From: Polaribacter vadi
GTDB taxonomy: Bacteria > Bacteroidota > Bacteroidia > Flavobacteriales > Flavobacteriaceae
DNA length: 64,000 nt
Direction of reading: 5' to 3'
NCBI RefSeq assembly: GCF_018861005.1
Contig: NZ_JAHKQL010000001.1
Coordinates: forward strand, 62,001-126,000
Position 1 is the stretch's first letter; each line of letters opens with the position of its first letter. Below are positions 54,321 to 63,408 of this stretch, piece by piece. The notes under the pieces were generated by a model. That model saw nothing but the letters and a program-made list of their open reading frames with translations. It made no database searches and was not told the DNA's origin. A program made the position numbers and the translations under genes.

Positions 54321-55454
54321 TTAGCTGTTTATAGATTTAAAATATAATTCAGAAAATTGTTTAGCAATAACATCTTTGCTAAATTTTAGTTTGATAAAAT
54401 TATGCATTTCATTTATATCTAAATCAGCAAAAATGGTTTTATGATTTAAAATGGAGCTTAAGAGAGCGTCTTCATCTTTAATATTAATAACTTTACAGAA
54501 ATTTTCATTTTTAAAACTAGTAGAAATACCTGTATTTGTTGCAATAACAGGCGTTCCACAAGAAATAGCTTCTGGTATTACAATACCAAAAGTTTCGTAA
54601 TTACTAAAAGAAACACAAACAGTTGCTTGTTGTAAATCGTTTACAATTTCATGATGGTTTTTATGTGCAGCAAAAGATATTTTAGCATTTTTAATGTTTA
54701 AACTTTGTAAGAATTCTTGGTATTCTAAACCATTATTTCCAATAAAATTCCATTCAAAATAATCTATTTTATTACTTAAACGTGCTGCAACACGTAACAT
54801 TCCTTTTATGTTTTTGTGTTCATTTTTAAGTGATGATATATGGATTATTCTTAAAATTGAATCTTCTTTTTTTTGAGGGATAAATAATGTTGAGTTCACC
54901 ACATTTGCAACCACTTTGTAATTACCTTTAAGGTCTAAATCTTGTAAGTTTTTGGCCAAATAATTACTTACAGCACAAATAGCTACTGCATTTTTTGTAA
55001 TAATTTTAGAAATTGATTTCTCTAAAAAATTAATTGATTTTTCTGCTTTTTTTAAATAGCCTGTCCAATGTTCAGAAATTATATAGGGTGTTTTTTTAAA
55101 CCATTTTAAATAGAGGCTGAAAATTCCGAAAGGAAAAATTTCATTTAAATGAACAACATCAAAAGGTTTAATTTTATTTAAAAGCAAACGAAAAGCATTA
55201 AAAAACAAGATTGCTTTTTTTAATGGATTTTTAGAAAACTTAGTATAAGCTATAAAAGTTTCAACACCATTAATTGTGTTTTCGGTAATTATAATGTTTT
55301 TAGTCGCTTTTTTATCAGAAATTATATGAACAACAGTAACATTATGTTCTAAAAATACAGTTTCTGCATGTCTTTGGATAAAATCTCCATTTGTAGCAGA
55401 AATTTTTGAAGGATACCATCCACATAAAAATAAAACTGATAATCGCTTTTTCAA
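54321..55454 (-). CDS. glycosyltransferase family 4
   Basis: 377 aa, GT-B fold. N-terminal acceptor domain opens with LSVLFLCGWYPSKISATNGDFIQRHAE; C-terminal donor domain has ISSLKNEHKNIKGMLRVAARL and the E-x7-E motif region SFSNYETFGIVIPEAISCGTPVIATN. Sugar donor not predictable. First of a two-gene unit with the flippase. An AT-rich 71-nt interval separates it from the divergent HAD gene. Confidence 0.93.
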   Translation of the reverse strand: MKKRLSVLFLCGWYPSKISATNGDFIQRHAETVFLEHNVTVVHIISDKKATKNIIITENTINGVETFIAYTKFSKNPLKKAILFFNAFRLLLNKIKPFDVVHLNEIFPFGIFSLYLKWFKKTPYIISEHWTGYLKKAEKSINFLEKSISKIITKNAVAICAVSNYLAKNLQDLDLKGNYKVVANVVNSTLFIPQKKEDSILRIIHISSLKNEHKNIKGMLRVAARLSNKIDYFEWNFIGNNGLEYQEFLQSLNIKNAKISFAAHKNHHEIVNDLQQATVCVSFSNYETFGIVIPEAISCGTPVIATNTGISTSFKNENFCKVINIKDEDALLSSILNHKTIFADLDINEMHNFIKLKFSKDVIAKQFSELYFKSINS

Positions 55455-55525
55455 AAAATATTATTTATAACAAATATAACAACTTAAACAATTTTCATAA
55501 GCATAAAAATTTTACATTTATTGCT

Positions 55526-56209
55526 ATGAAAATACAGCACATCTTTTTCGATTTAGATCATACCCTTTGGGATTTTGAAAAAAACTCAGCTTTGGCACTA
55601 CAAAAAGTATTCGACAAGCAAAATATAAACTTAAGCTTAGATAAATTTTTAGAAGTTTATAAGCCAATAAATTTAGAGTTTTGGCGACTGTTTAGAAATG
55701 AGGAAGTAACCAAAAGTGAGTTAAGATATGGCAGACTCAAAAACACTTTTGATGCTTTAAATTATACTATTTCAGACGATTTGATAGATACAATAGCCAT
55801 AGAATATATAGAGTTTTTACCTCATTTTAATTTTTTGTTTGATGGCACTTTCGAAATTTTAGATTATTTAAAAGCCAAATATAAACTGCATATTATTACC
55901 AATGGTTTTGAAGAGGTACAGCTTCTAAAGATGAAAAGTTCAAATATTATAGATTATTTTGATGTAATTGTTACCTCTGAATCTGTGGGAGTTAAAAAGC
56001 CAAATCCTAAGGTTTTTACTCATTCTTTAGAACTTGCAAATGCAAAAAAAGAAAACTCTATAATGATTGGTGATAGTATAGAAGCAGATGTTTTAGGTGC
56101 AATAAATGTAGGTATGCAAGCCATTCATTGTAATTTTGATTCTAAAGTTATAAACGCTAAAAACTTTAAAAGTGTTACCAATTTATTAGAAATAAAACAA
56201 TATCTTTAG
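55526..56209 (+). CDS. YjjG-family HAD phosphatase (noncanonical pyrimidine nucleotidase)
   Basis: 228 aa from ATG 55526 (MKIQHIFFDLDHTLWDFEKNS). HAD motif I FDLDHTLWD (nucleophile Asp), motif II IITNGFEEVQ, motif III Lys in SVGVKKPNPKVF and motif IV IMIGDSIEADVLGA are all present. YjjG enzymes dephosphorylate (deoxy)nucleoside 5'-monophosphates and limit incorporation of abnormal pyrimidines. An upstream in-frame extension of 40 codons reads like non-coding AT-rich DNA and was not used. Confidence 0.9.
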   Translation: MKIQHIFFDLDHTLWDFEKNSALALQKVFDKQNINLSLDKFLEVYKPINLEFWRLFRNEEVTKSELRYGRLKNTFDALNYTISDDLIDTIAIEYIEFLPHFNFLFDGTFEILDYLKAKYKLHIITNGFEEVQLLKMKSSNIIDYFDVIVTSESVGVKKPNPKVFTHSLELANAKKENSIMIGDSIEADVLGAINVGMQAIHCNFDSKVINAKNFKSVTNLLEIKQYL

Positions 56210-56262
56210 CTTTAAGTTCGTTTTGTTTTAAACACAACATTTAGAAATTTCCCCTAAAATTT

Positions 56263-56811
56263 ATGAGATTCTCCAAATTAATATACTTTATATTAAGTTT
56301 TTTTGTCTTTACTTCTTGTGCAGAAAGTCTAGATTTTAATCAGTTAGATGATTATGTAGTTAAACCTGTTTTAACATCTTCCTTAACCTATTTTAAAGTT
56401 TCACCTATACAATTTTTTGATGAAAATGGAGTGCAACAAAATAGCAGAGAAGATATTACAGATTTTATTGTTTTTGAAAACTCTTTCTTTAGGAAGAATG
56501 TAGTTAAAATGGTTTTTAATGCAGAATTTAAAAATGAGTTTGATAGAGATGCAATGATACAAGTAGATTTTTTGGATGCTAATAATATCGCAATTTACTC
56601 ATTTGCACCAATAATTGTAGAAAGTGGAGATGTAGATCCTCCACCTTACGAAGAAGATATTGTTATTGCGACCAATCCAAATATTTTAAGTGCTACAAAA
56701 GTACGGTTTAGAGCTTTTTTAGAAGATACAGGTACTCAAATGAATCCTTTAGATACAAGTGAGTTTGAGTTTAAATCTTCTGTAACCTTATTTGTAGAAT
56801 CAGATTTTTAA
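56263..56811 (+). CDS. hypothetical lipoprotein
   Basis: 182 aa with lipobox FTSC (Cys19). No family recognised. The mature part has a predicted all-beta character and contains VRFRAFLEDTGTQMNPLDTSEFEF near the end. First of three tightly spaced genes (2-nt gaps) with the DUF5723-like barrel and a secreted protein, suggesting an envelope complex. Confidence 0.78.
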   Translation: MRFSKLIYFILSFFVFTSCAESLDFNQLDDYVVKPVLTSSLTYFKVSPIQFFDENGVQQNSREDITDFIVFENSFFRKNVVKMVFNAEFKNEFDRDAMIQVDFLDANNIAIYSFAPIIVESGDVDPPPYEEDIVIATNPNILSATKVRFRAFLEDTGTQMNPLDTSEFEFKSSVTLFVESDF

Positions 56812-56813
56812 AG

Positions 56814-58187
56814 ATGAAAAAACTTTTATTTTTTTTACTGATTTTATGTATTCATAAAACTGTAGCTCAAAACAAACAAGTCTTGTACAATTTTGCAGAG
56901 TTGCCACAAACTCAACTATTAAATCCTGCAGCAGAAACCAATTATAAATATTATGTAGGTATTCCATTATTATCTGGTTTTTCTACAGATATTGGGTCTA
57001 CAGGTTTAGTTTTAACAGACCTATTTGCAAGAGATAATATTAATATAAATGATAAAATTGCATCAGCCTTTAATAAATTAACGACACAAGATTTTGTAAA
57101 AATAAACACACAACTAGAAGTTTTTAGTGGTGGTTATCGTTTAAATGATAAAATAAATTTAAGCTTTGGTTTTTATGAAGAGGTTGATGGTATTGGGTAT
57201 TATGCTAAAGATGTATACGATTTATATAGCCAAGGTAATAGTGCTCATTTGAATAGAAGTTTTAGTGTATCTCAAATTCAATACAAATTAGATGTTTTGG
57301 GAGTTTTACATTTTGGAATATCAAAAAAAGTAGATGAAAAATTAACCATTGGTGGTCGATTTAAAATTTACTCAGCCTCATTAAATTTAGAATCTAATAA
57401 CAATGCAGGTACTTTTACTACAGTAGAGGGTGCAAATAATTTATATACCCATTACTTTAATAGCATAAATGCTACCTTCAGAACTTCTGGACTTGTAAAT
57501 GCAGAAACAGATAGGTATAATAAAGATATAGATGAATACGTTAAAAATACTTTTTTGGCAGGTAATTTAGGTCTAGGTTTTGATGCTGGTTTTACATACA
57601 AAGTATCCCCTCAATTAGAGTTTTCTGGTAGTATTTTAGATCTTGGGTTTGTTTCTTATTCTAAAAATGTTAAAACAACTAATGTAGAAGGCGATTTTGT
57701 TTTTGAAGGTGTTAATTTTCTTTTTGGTGATGATAACGTAAATTATTGGGGAGAAATTGATGAACGTTTTAATGAAGAATTACCAAGAACAGATAATCAA
57801 GATACTTATATTTCCTGGAGACCCACTAAATTAAATGCTGCTGTAAAATATAGTTTTGGACAGAGAAGAAGTAAAGTATGTTATGATAATCGTTACAAAG
57901 ATTTTTATACAGATGCAATTGGTGTACAACTTTTTAGTGTCTTTAGACCTCTAAGACCACAGTTGGCGCTAACAGCATTTTATGAAAAATCATTGTCTAA
58001 TAAAATACACACTAAATTTACATATACTGTAGATGATATTTCATATGCTAACCTTGGAGCAGGACTTTCTATGCAATTAGGTAAAGTTAATTTTTATGGC
58101 ATGTTCGATAATATTTTATCTTACAAAAACCTCTCATCATCAAATAGTGTATCTTTACAACTAGGTATAAATTTAATATTTAATTAA
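56814..58187 (+). CDS. DUF5723-like outer-membrane beta-barrel protein
   Basis: 457 aa. Signal peptide 1-18 (cleavage after TVAQ). Starts with LPQTQLLNPAAETNYKYYVGIPLLSGFS, the DUF5723 opening, which resembles the PorP/SprF gliding and T9SS family start. Many amphipathic strands follow, with KLNAAVKYSFGQ and VSLQLGINLIFN at the end. Probably an outer-membrane barrel; role unknown. It sits 2 nt after the lipoprotein and 2 nt before the next gene. Confidence 0.87.
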   Translation: MKKLLFFLLILCIHKTVAQNKQVLYNFAELPQTQLLNPAAETNYKYYVGIPLLSGFSTDIGSTGLVLTDLFARDNININDKIASAFNKLTTQDFVKINTQLEVFSGGYRLNDKINLSFGFYEEVDGIGYYAKDVYDLYSQGNSAHLNRSFSVSQIQYKLDVLGVLHFGISKKVDEKLTIGGRFKIYSASLNLESNNNAGTFTTVEGANNLYTHYFNSINATFRTSGLVNAETDRYNKDIDEYVKNTFLAGNLGLGFDAGFTYKVSPQLEFSGSILDLGFVSYSKNVKTTNVEGDFVFEGVNFLFGDDNVNYWGEIDERFNEELPRTDNQDTYISWRPTKLNAAVKYSFGQRRSKVCYDNRYKDFYTDAIGVQLFSVFRPLRPQLALTAFYEKSLSNKIHTKFTYTVDDISYANLGAGLSMQLGKVNFYGMFDNILSYKNLSSSNSVSLQLGINLIFN

Positions 58188-58189
58188 AA

Positions 58190-59002
58190 ATGATAAAAAA
58201 AATAAGCTTTACTATTCTTTTATTTATAAGTATTTCTATTTATAGTCAAGAATATAATTTTGATCAATATCAATACATTATTGTTCATGAAAAGTTCGAA
58301 GGTTTAAAAGAAGTAGATGAATATCAAACCAGTTCATTAACTAAGTTTTTGTTAAAGAAAAAAGGATTCAAAGTTTTTTTAAGTAATGAATCTATTCCTA
58401 CAGAAGTTAGTCAAAATAGATGTTTGGCATTGTTTGCAACAGTAAAAGACGAGTCTAATATGCTTTCTACCAAAAGTTATATAGAAATTAAAGATTGCAC
58501 AAACAAAGTGGTTTATAAATCTCAAGTTGGTAGAAGTAAGTTAAAAGATTTCAAAAAAAGTCATCAAGATGCCATAAGAAAGGCTTATGAATCTATGGAA
58601 GATTTTGAATATACTTATAATCCAAATTCAGTTTTAACACCTAAAGTAATTCAACCAGCTCATCATCCTGTAAAAGAAGTATCAAAACCAGTAACAGTTG
58701 TGCCTAAAGTTGTAAAAAAACCGAAAGAAGAAAAAATAATTAAAGTTGATAAACCAACAAAAGCAGAAATTGTAAAAACTGCTAAACCAGCACCAGTTTT
58801 ATACGCTCAGCCAAAAAATAACGGATTTCAATTGGTTAATTTGAAACCAGAAGTTGTTTTTATCATCTTAAAAACCAATAATAGTGATGTTTTTATCATT
58901 AAAGGGAAAGATGGTACACTTACTAAAAAAGGTGATAATTGGGTTGCAGAATATTATAAAAATGATCAATTAGTAAAAGAAGAATACCTGGTTAAATTCT
59001 AA
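58190..59002 (+). CDS. hypothetical secreted protein
   Basis: 270 aa; signal peptide 1-19 (cleavage after YSQ). The mature N-terminal part (YQYIIVHEKFEGLKEVDEYQTSSLTKFLLKKKGFKV) is alpha/beta with an acidic/basic mix; residues about 150-205 are a Pro/Lys/Val-rich linker (KPVTVVPKVVKKPKEEK), and the C-terminal ~55 residues form a small beta domain. No family recognised with certainty. Third gene of the 56263 envelope unit. Its stop overlaps the convergent rarA stop by 4 nt. Confidence 0.78.
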   Translation: MIKKISFTILLFISISIYSQEYNFDQYQYIIVHEKFEGLKEVDEYQTSSLTKFLLKKKGFKVFLSNESIPTEVSQNRCLALFATVKDESNMLSTKSYIEIKDCTNKVVYKSQVGRSKLKDFKKSHQDAIRKAYESMEDFEYTYNPNSVLTPKVIQPAHHPVKEVSKPVTVVPKVVKKPKEEKIIKVDKPTKAEIVKTAKPAPVLYAQPKNNGFQLVNLKPEVVFIILKTNNSDVFIIKGKDGTLTKKGDNWVAEYYKNDQLVKEEYLVKF

Positions 59003-60270
59003 TAATTATATTTCGTTTTCCATCTATTTTTTAAAGTTTCTCTAAATTGATTTTCTCTAGAATTGTTACCTGGTTCGTAAATTTTTGTTCCAGAAATTTC
59101 ATCAGGTAAAAATTCTTGAGCTACAAAGTTATTAGGATAATCGTGCGAATATTTATAGTTTTTGCCATAATCTAAATCCTTCATCAATTTTGTAGGCGCA
59201 TTTCTTAAATGTAAAGGAATAGATAAATCACCTGTATTTTTAACCAAATTTAAAGCATTATCTATAGCAAGATAAGAAGCATTGCTTTTTGGTGAGTTTG
59301 CCAAATACACAGCACACTGACTCAAAATTATTCTAGATTCTGGATTACCAATAACAGAAACAGCCTGAAAGGTATTTGTCGCTAAAATTAAAGCTGTTGG
59401 GTTGGCATTACCAATATCTTCGGATGCAGAAATTAATAACCTTCTTGCAATAAATTTTACATCTTCACCACCCTCAATCATCCTTGCTAACCAATATACA
59501 GCTCCATTTGGGTCACTACCACGTATCGATTTTATAAATGCAGAAATAATATCATAATGTTGTTCTCCAGTTTTGTCGTAACGAACTGTATTTTTCTGTA
59601 TTTTTTCTAAAACCAGTTTGTTGGTAATTTCAATTTCATCATCACTAGAAACTAACAATTCGAAAATATTTAGAAGTTTTCGAGCATCTCCACTAGAAAC
59701 TTGTAAAAGTGCATCTGTTTCTAAAAGTGTAATTTTTTTGGTTGATAAAATTTCGTCTTTTTCCATTGCTCTATGTAATAAAGCAACTAAGTCATTTTTA
59801 TCAAAAGAATTTAAAATGTAAACCTGACAGCGAGAAAGAAGGGCAGGAATCACCTCGAAACTCGGATTTTCTGTGGTAGCCCCAATTAAAGTAACCCAAC
59901 CTTTTTCTACAGCTCCTAAAAGCGAATCTTGTTGCGATTTACTAAACCTATGAATCTCATCTATAAATAAAATAGGGTTTTTTGTAGTAAACAATCCTCC
60001 ACTTTTTTTTGCTTTTTCTATTACTTCTCTTACATCTTTAACTCCAGAACTTATAGCGCTTAAAGTGTAAAAAGGTCTGTTAGATTCTTTAGCAATTATG
60101 TTTGCAAGTGTTGTTTTGCCAATTCCTGGAGGTCCCCATAAAATCAAAGACGGTATAATGCCTTGTTTAATTAAATTGGTTAAAACACCATTTTTACCTA
60201 CCAAATGTTGCTGACTAATATAATCATCGAGCGTTTTAGGTCTTATTCTTTCTGCCAAAGGTTCATTCAT
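58999..60270 (-). CDS. rarA: replication-associated recombination protein A
   Basis: 423-aa AAA+ clamp-loader-like ATPase of the RarA/MgsA/WRNIP1 family, which acts at stalled replication forks. Walker [10 protein letters not shown], Walker [17 protein letters not shown], sensor 1 [13 protein letters not shown], and the C-terminal family region ([51 protein letters not shown]). Full length. Diverges from the rhomboid gene. Confidence 0.95.
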   Translation of the reverse strand: MNEPLAERIRPKTLDDYISQQHLVGKNGVLTNLIKQGIIPSLILWGPPGIGKTTLANIIAKESNRPFYTLSAISSGVKDVREVIEKAKKSGGLFTTKNPILFIDEIHRFSKSQQDSLLGAVEKGWVTLIGATTENPSFEVIPALLSRCQVYILNSFDKNDLVALLHRAMEKDEILSTKKITLLETDALLQVSSGDARKLLNIFELLVSSDDEIEITNKLVLEKIQKNTVRYDKTGEQHYDIISAFIKSIRGSDPNGAVYWLARMIEGGEDVKFIARRLLISASEDIGNANPTALILATNTFQAVSVIGNPESRIILSQCAVYLANSPKSNASYLAIDNALNLVKNTGDLSIPLHLRNAPTKLMKDLDYGKNYKYSHDYPNNFVAQEFLPDEISGTKIYEPGNNSRENQFRETLKNRWKTKYNY

Positions 60271-60346
60271 AAAGTAAAAATAATAAAGATTTCTGACAGA
60301 ATTTGCAAAATTAGTATTTGGTTAGATTATTGTTATTTTTATTTTG

Positions 60347-61021
60347 ATGAACGAAGAGAATCAACTTAAAATATCAAAATCAATTTTTTTAGTACCAGTT
60401 GTATATGTGGTGTTTATTTGGTTTATTTATTGGGTAGAAATTCAATTTGATTTCAATTTTAATAAATTAGGTGTTTATCCTAGAACTTTAGAGGGTTTTA
60501 AAGGGGTTTTTTTAACACATTTCATCCACAGTAATACAAGTCATCTTTTTAATAATTCTATACCTCTTTTTGTGCTATTAACCAGTCTTTTTTACTTTTA
60601 TAAAGATGTTGCTTTTAAGGTTTTGTTATTAGGTGGTTTTTTCTCTGGATTTTTAACTTGGTGTATTGCCAGAGAATCTTATCATATAGGCGCAAGCGGA
60701 ATTGTGTATTTACTGTTTAGTTTTGTTTTTTTTAGTGGAATGATAAAAAAACACTTTAGATTGGTAGCACTTTCTTTAATTATTATTTTTCTCTACGGAA
60801 GTATGATTTGGTATGTTTTGCCAATTAAAGATGGTATGTCTTGGGAAGGACATTTATCGGGTTTTCTTGTAGGATTAGTTTTTGCTTTTTTATTTAAAAA
60901 TAAAGGAATTGTTAAACAAGAACATCAATTTACAGAAACTGAGTTTGATACTATGTTTGATGAAAATGGAAATTTTGTTCCGCCAGTTTTAGATGATGAA
61001 AACGAAAAATTAGAAGAGTAG
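60347..61021 (+). CDS. rhomboid-family intramembrane serine protease
   Basis: 224 aa with about six helices. The catalytic dyad is present: Ser117 in GASGIVYLL and His169 in WEGHLSGFLVG; the HFIHSNTSHLFNNSIPL segment gives the conserved His/Asn of the oxyanion region. C-terminal tail of 35 residues is acidic and cytoplasmic. Start at ATG 60347; a preceding TTG at 60344 would add one residue. A bidirectional terminator follows its stop. Confidence 0.93.
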   Translation: MNEENQLKISKSIFLVPVVYVVFIWFIYWVEIQFDFNFNKLGVYPRTLEGFKGVFLTHFIHSNTSHLFNNSIPLFVLLTSLFYFYKDVAFKVLLLGGFFSGFLTWCIARESYHIGASGIVYLLFSFVFFSGMIKKHFRLVALSLIIIFLYGSMIWYVLPIKDGMSWEGHLSGFLVGLVFAFLFKNKGIVKQEHQFTETEFDTMFDENGNFVPPVLDDENEKLEE

Positions 61022-61035
61022 AATAGTGGTACTAA

Positions 61036-61066
61036 AAAAAGGACATCTTGATTGATGTCCTTTCTA
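61036..61066. terminator. bidirectional terminator between rhomboid and peroxiredoxin genes
   Basis: Perfect 10-bp stem AAAGGACATC (61038-61047) and GATGTCCTTT (61054-61063) with 6-nt loop TTGATT. T-rich tracts follow on both strands, fitting the convergent genes. Confidence 0.88.
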
Positions 61067-61087
61067 TTTTTATTATACTATTGCTAT

Positions 61088-61726
61088 TTACAAATTCGGC
61101 TGAGGTGTTAACCTTAAATAAGGTTTAACTTCTTTGTGTCCTTTAGGGAACAATTCTGGAATTTGCTCATTACTTACAGCAGGAGAAATTACACAATCTT
61201 CACCGTTTTTCCAGTTTGCTGGTGTAGCAACTTTATGATAAGCTGTTAATTGTAATGAATCTATTACTCTTAATAATTCTTCGAAATTTCTACCTGTTGA
61301 TGCAGGATACACAATTATCAACTTTACCTTTTTATCAGGATCAATAATAAAAACAGATCTTACAGTTAAGTTGTTATCTGCATTGGGATGAATCATATCA
61401 TACAAAGTAGAAACTTTTTTATCTTCATCTGCAATAATAGGAAAATCTACTTCTGTATTTTGTGTTTCGTTAATGTCTTTGATCCAACCTTGGTGAGATG
61501 AAACACCATCTACACTTAATGCAATGGTTTTTACATTTCTTTTTTCAAATTCTGATTTATATTTGGCTACTGTACCTAATTCTGTTGTACAAACAGGAGT
61601 ATAATCTGCTGGATGCGAAAATAAGATACCCCAACTATCACCTAACCATTCGTGAAAATTTATTTCTCCTAAAGAAGACTGTGTAGTAAAATTTGGTGCT
61701 GTATCACCTAATCTAATAACGCTCAT
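61088..61726 (-). CDS. peroxiredoxin, Prx6 (1-Cys) type
   Basis: 212 aa. Reduces H2O2 and organic peroxides. Peroxidatic Cys46 in the PxxxTxxC motif (SHPADYTPVCTTE), with downstream Arg in LTVRSVF. The C-terminal extension (KGHKEVKPYLRLTPQPNL) and length place it in the Prx6 group rather than AhpC. Upstream, TTG-N21-TAGTTTTA resembles a promoter with one mismatch in the -7 box. Confidence 0.95.
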   Translation of the reverse strand: MSVIRLGDTAPNFTTQSSLGEINFHEWLGDSWGILFSHPADYTPVCTTELGTVAKYKSEFEKRNVKTIALSVDGVSSHQGWIKDINETQNTEVDFPIIADEDKKVSTLYDMIHPNADNNLTVRSVFIIDPDKKVKLIIVYPASTGRNFEELLRVIDSLQLTAYHKVATPANWKNGEDCVISPAVSNEQIPELFPKGHKEVKPYLRLTPQPNL

Positions 61727-61862
61727 ATTTTTATTTTTTAAGATTAAAATCTAGTATAAAACTACAACTTATTGAATCACTTAATCAATTTTAAGCGCTA
61801 AATAGCTGTTAAAAAATTAATAAAGAAGTGTTAATGCTTAGATATAAATAGGTGTTATTAAT

Positions 61863-62606
61863 TTATTGTAATCTTTGTCTTACAGTTTCGTACAAAAATG
61901 CACCACAGGCAACAGAAACATTTAAAGAAGCTATTTCGCCTAAAAGAGGAAGTTTAGCTTTATAATCGACCATTTTTAATATTGATGGATTTACACCTCT
62001 ATGTTCAGACCCCATAATAATAGCTATAGGTTGTTTAAAGTCAATATCAAAGATAGAATCTTCTGTTTTTTCAGTAGCTGCCACAGTTTTTATTTCTGAT
62101 GCTTGTAATAGAAATATAGCATCTTTTATATGATCAACTTTACATATTGGTATTTTAAAAGCGGCACCTGCAGAAGTTTTAATAGTTTCTGCGTTTACTG
62201 GTGCACTTCCATTTTTTTGAATGATAATCCCATTTACACCTGTACATTCTGCTGTTCTAATAATTGCACCAAAATTACGTACATCAGAAAGTTGATCTAA
62301 CAATAAAAATAGGGGAGTACCACCTTTTTCTAAAGTAGATTCAATTAGTTTTTCTAAATCATAAAATTCTACTGGAGATATTTGAGCAACTGCACCTTGA
62401 TGATTACTGTTTTTAGATAATCGATTTAATTTTTCTACAGGAACTGTACTTGTAGCAATTTTATTTTGTTTTATTAGTTTGTCTAATTCATAAAATAAGT
62501 TTCCTCTTAAGCCTTTTTGTAAATATACCTTGTTAATTGTAGATCCACTTTCTATGGCCTCTATAATTGCTCTAATACCAAATATGTTTGTAGTTTCTGT
62601 AATCAT
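61863..62606 (-). CDS. rlmB: 23S rRNA (guanosine-2'-O-)-methyltransferase, RlmB/TrmH type
   Basis: 247-aa SPOUT methyltransferase. N-terminal substrate-binding domain (TNIFGIRAIIEAIESGSTINKVYLQKG) and the knotted domain with LDQLSDVRNFGAIIRTAECTGVNGIII (motif 1), IMGSEHRGV (motif 2) and PLLGEIASLNVSVACGAFLYE (motif 3). Expected product: methylated G2251 of 23S rRNA. Start at ATG 62606; an in-frame upstream extension of 31 codons crosses a terminator and was not used. Confidence 0.93.
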   Translation of the reverse strand: MITETTNIFGIRAIIEAIESGSTINKVYLQKGLRGNLFYELDKLIKQNKIATSTVPVEKLNRLSKNSNHQGAVAQISPVEFYDLEKLIESTLEKGGTPLFLLLDQLSDVRNFGAIIRTAECTGVNGIIIQKNGSAPVNAETIKTSAGAAFKIPICKVDHIKDAIFLLQASEIKTVAATEKTEDSIFDIDFKQPIAIIMGSEHRGVNPSILKMVDYKAKLPLLGEIASLNVSVACGAFLYETVRQRLQ

Positions 62607-62629
62607 ATTGCAAATGTAAGGTATTATAT

Positions 62630-62664
62630 AATAAAAAAACCACCTCAAAAAGAGGTGGTTTATA
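62630..62664 (-). terminator. terminator after the 62690 lipoprotein gene
   Basis: Perfect 10-bp stem AAACCACCTC (62637-62646) and GAGGTGGTTT (62652-62661) with 5-nt loop AAAAA on the plus strand. On the minus strand it is followed by TTTTTTTATT, 26 nt past the lipoprotein stop. Confidence 0.9.
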
Positions 62665-62689
62665 AAAATATATATTAATATATATTTAT

Positions 62690-63385
62690 TTATGGACAAA
62701 CTACTGTAGTAGTATAAACTACACCAGCAGGAGGTATAATGCTATAAGTAAAATCACCTACACTATAAACAGTGTTTCCAGAAGCATCAAATATTGAATA
62801 AGATATTTCTTCATCATAATCTCCAGATACAAATGTAACTGTCATATCATAACCAACAGGAGCTGAAAATGATTCTAATTTATAACCTGCATCAGCTTCA
62901 GTTAAAGCCATTACAACTGGAGCTAAATCAACAGCGCCATCAAAAGTTATTTGTAACTCTGCACCATTCCAGCTATCACCCCAAGTATCGTTCATTTCTA
63001 CACTCCAACTACATAGTTGTAATACATCTACATTTTGAGAAGAAACTTCAGAAGTTGATCCGTTAGCAGCCACTTCATAAACAGATACTGTTGCAACACC
63101 AATTTGGTTGTAGTTCACATTAATTTTGTGAGTAGCACCTTCAATAACCTGCATTTCTGCACCTGTTACTTCCCAAACAAAAGTAGATCCTGCTCTAGGT
63201 GTCACAGAAAATTCATCTACTTCATCCAAACTTACTAAAGTCGGTCCAGAAAAATCGAATATTTTAGCAACTATCTTGTCAGCATCAGTTCCAAAATCTT
63301 CATCATCATTACAAGCAACTAAAACAACTAAACTTAATGCTAATATTGCTAATGATTTTATATTTAAAAATTTATTAATCTTCAT
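62690..63385 (-). CDS. SusD-linked lipoprotein with PKD-like and DSxGDxWNG-type domains
   Basis: 231 aa. Lipobox VVLVAC (Cys25) after an N-terminal signal, so likely outer-membrane anchored. An Ig/PKD-like beta domain follows (about 45-120, DEFSVTPRAGSTFVWEVTGAEMQVIEGA), and then a second domain with MNDTWGDSWNGAELQITF, a variant of the DSYGDGWNG motif seen in many secreted Bacteroidota proteins. 23 nt after the SusD gene, so likely part of a SusCD-type outer-membrane uptake locus; could bind the substrate at the surface. The exact ligand is unknown. Confidence 0.85.
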   Translation of the reverse strand: MKINKFLNIKSLAILALSLVVLVACNDDEDFGTDADKIVAKIFDFSGPTLVSLDEVDEFSVTPRAGSTFVWEVTGAEMQVIEGATHKINVNYNQIGVATVSVYEVAANGSTSEVSSQNVDVLQLCSWSVEMNDTWGDSWNGAELQITFDGAVDLAPVVMALTEADAGYKLESFSAPVGYDMTVTFVSGDYDEEISYSIFDASGNTVYSVGDFTYSIIPPAGVVYTTTVVCP

Positions 63386-63408
63386 AATTTATATATTTTA
63401 TTTTTTTA

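Noticed and set aside
55406..55525. 40-codon N-terminal extension of the HAD phosphatase
   Set aside because: Low-complexity Asn/Lys/Ile-rich reading of the divergent intergenic region; HAD motif I begins 7 residues after the ATG at 55526, as in homologues.
62607..62699. N-terminal extension of RlmB
   Set aside because: It would run through the hairpin terminator at 62637-62661; the family N-terminus matches the ATG at 62606.
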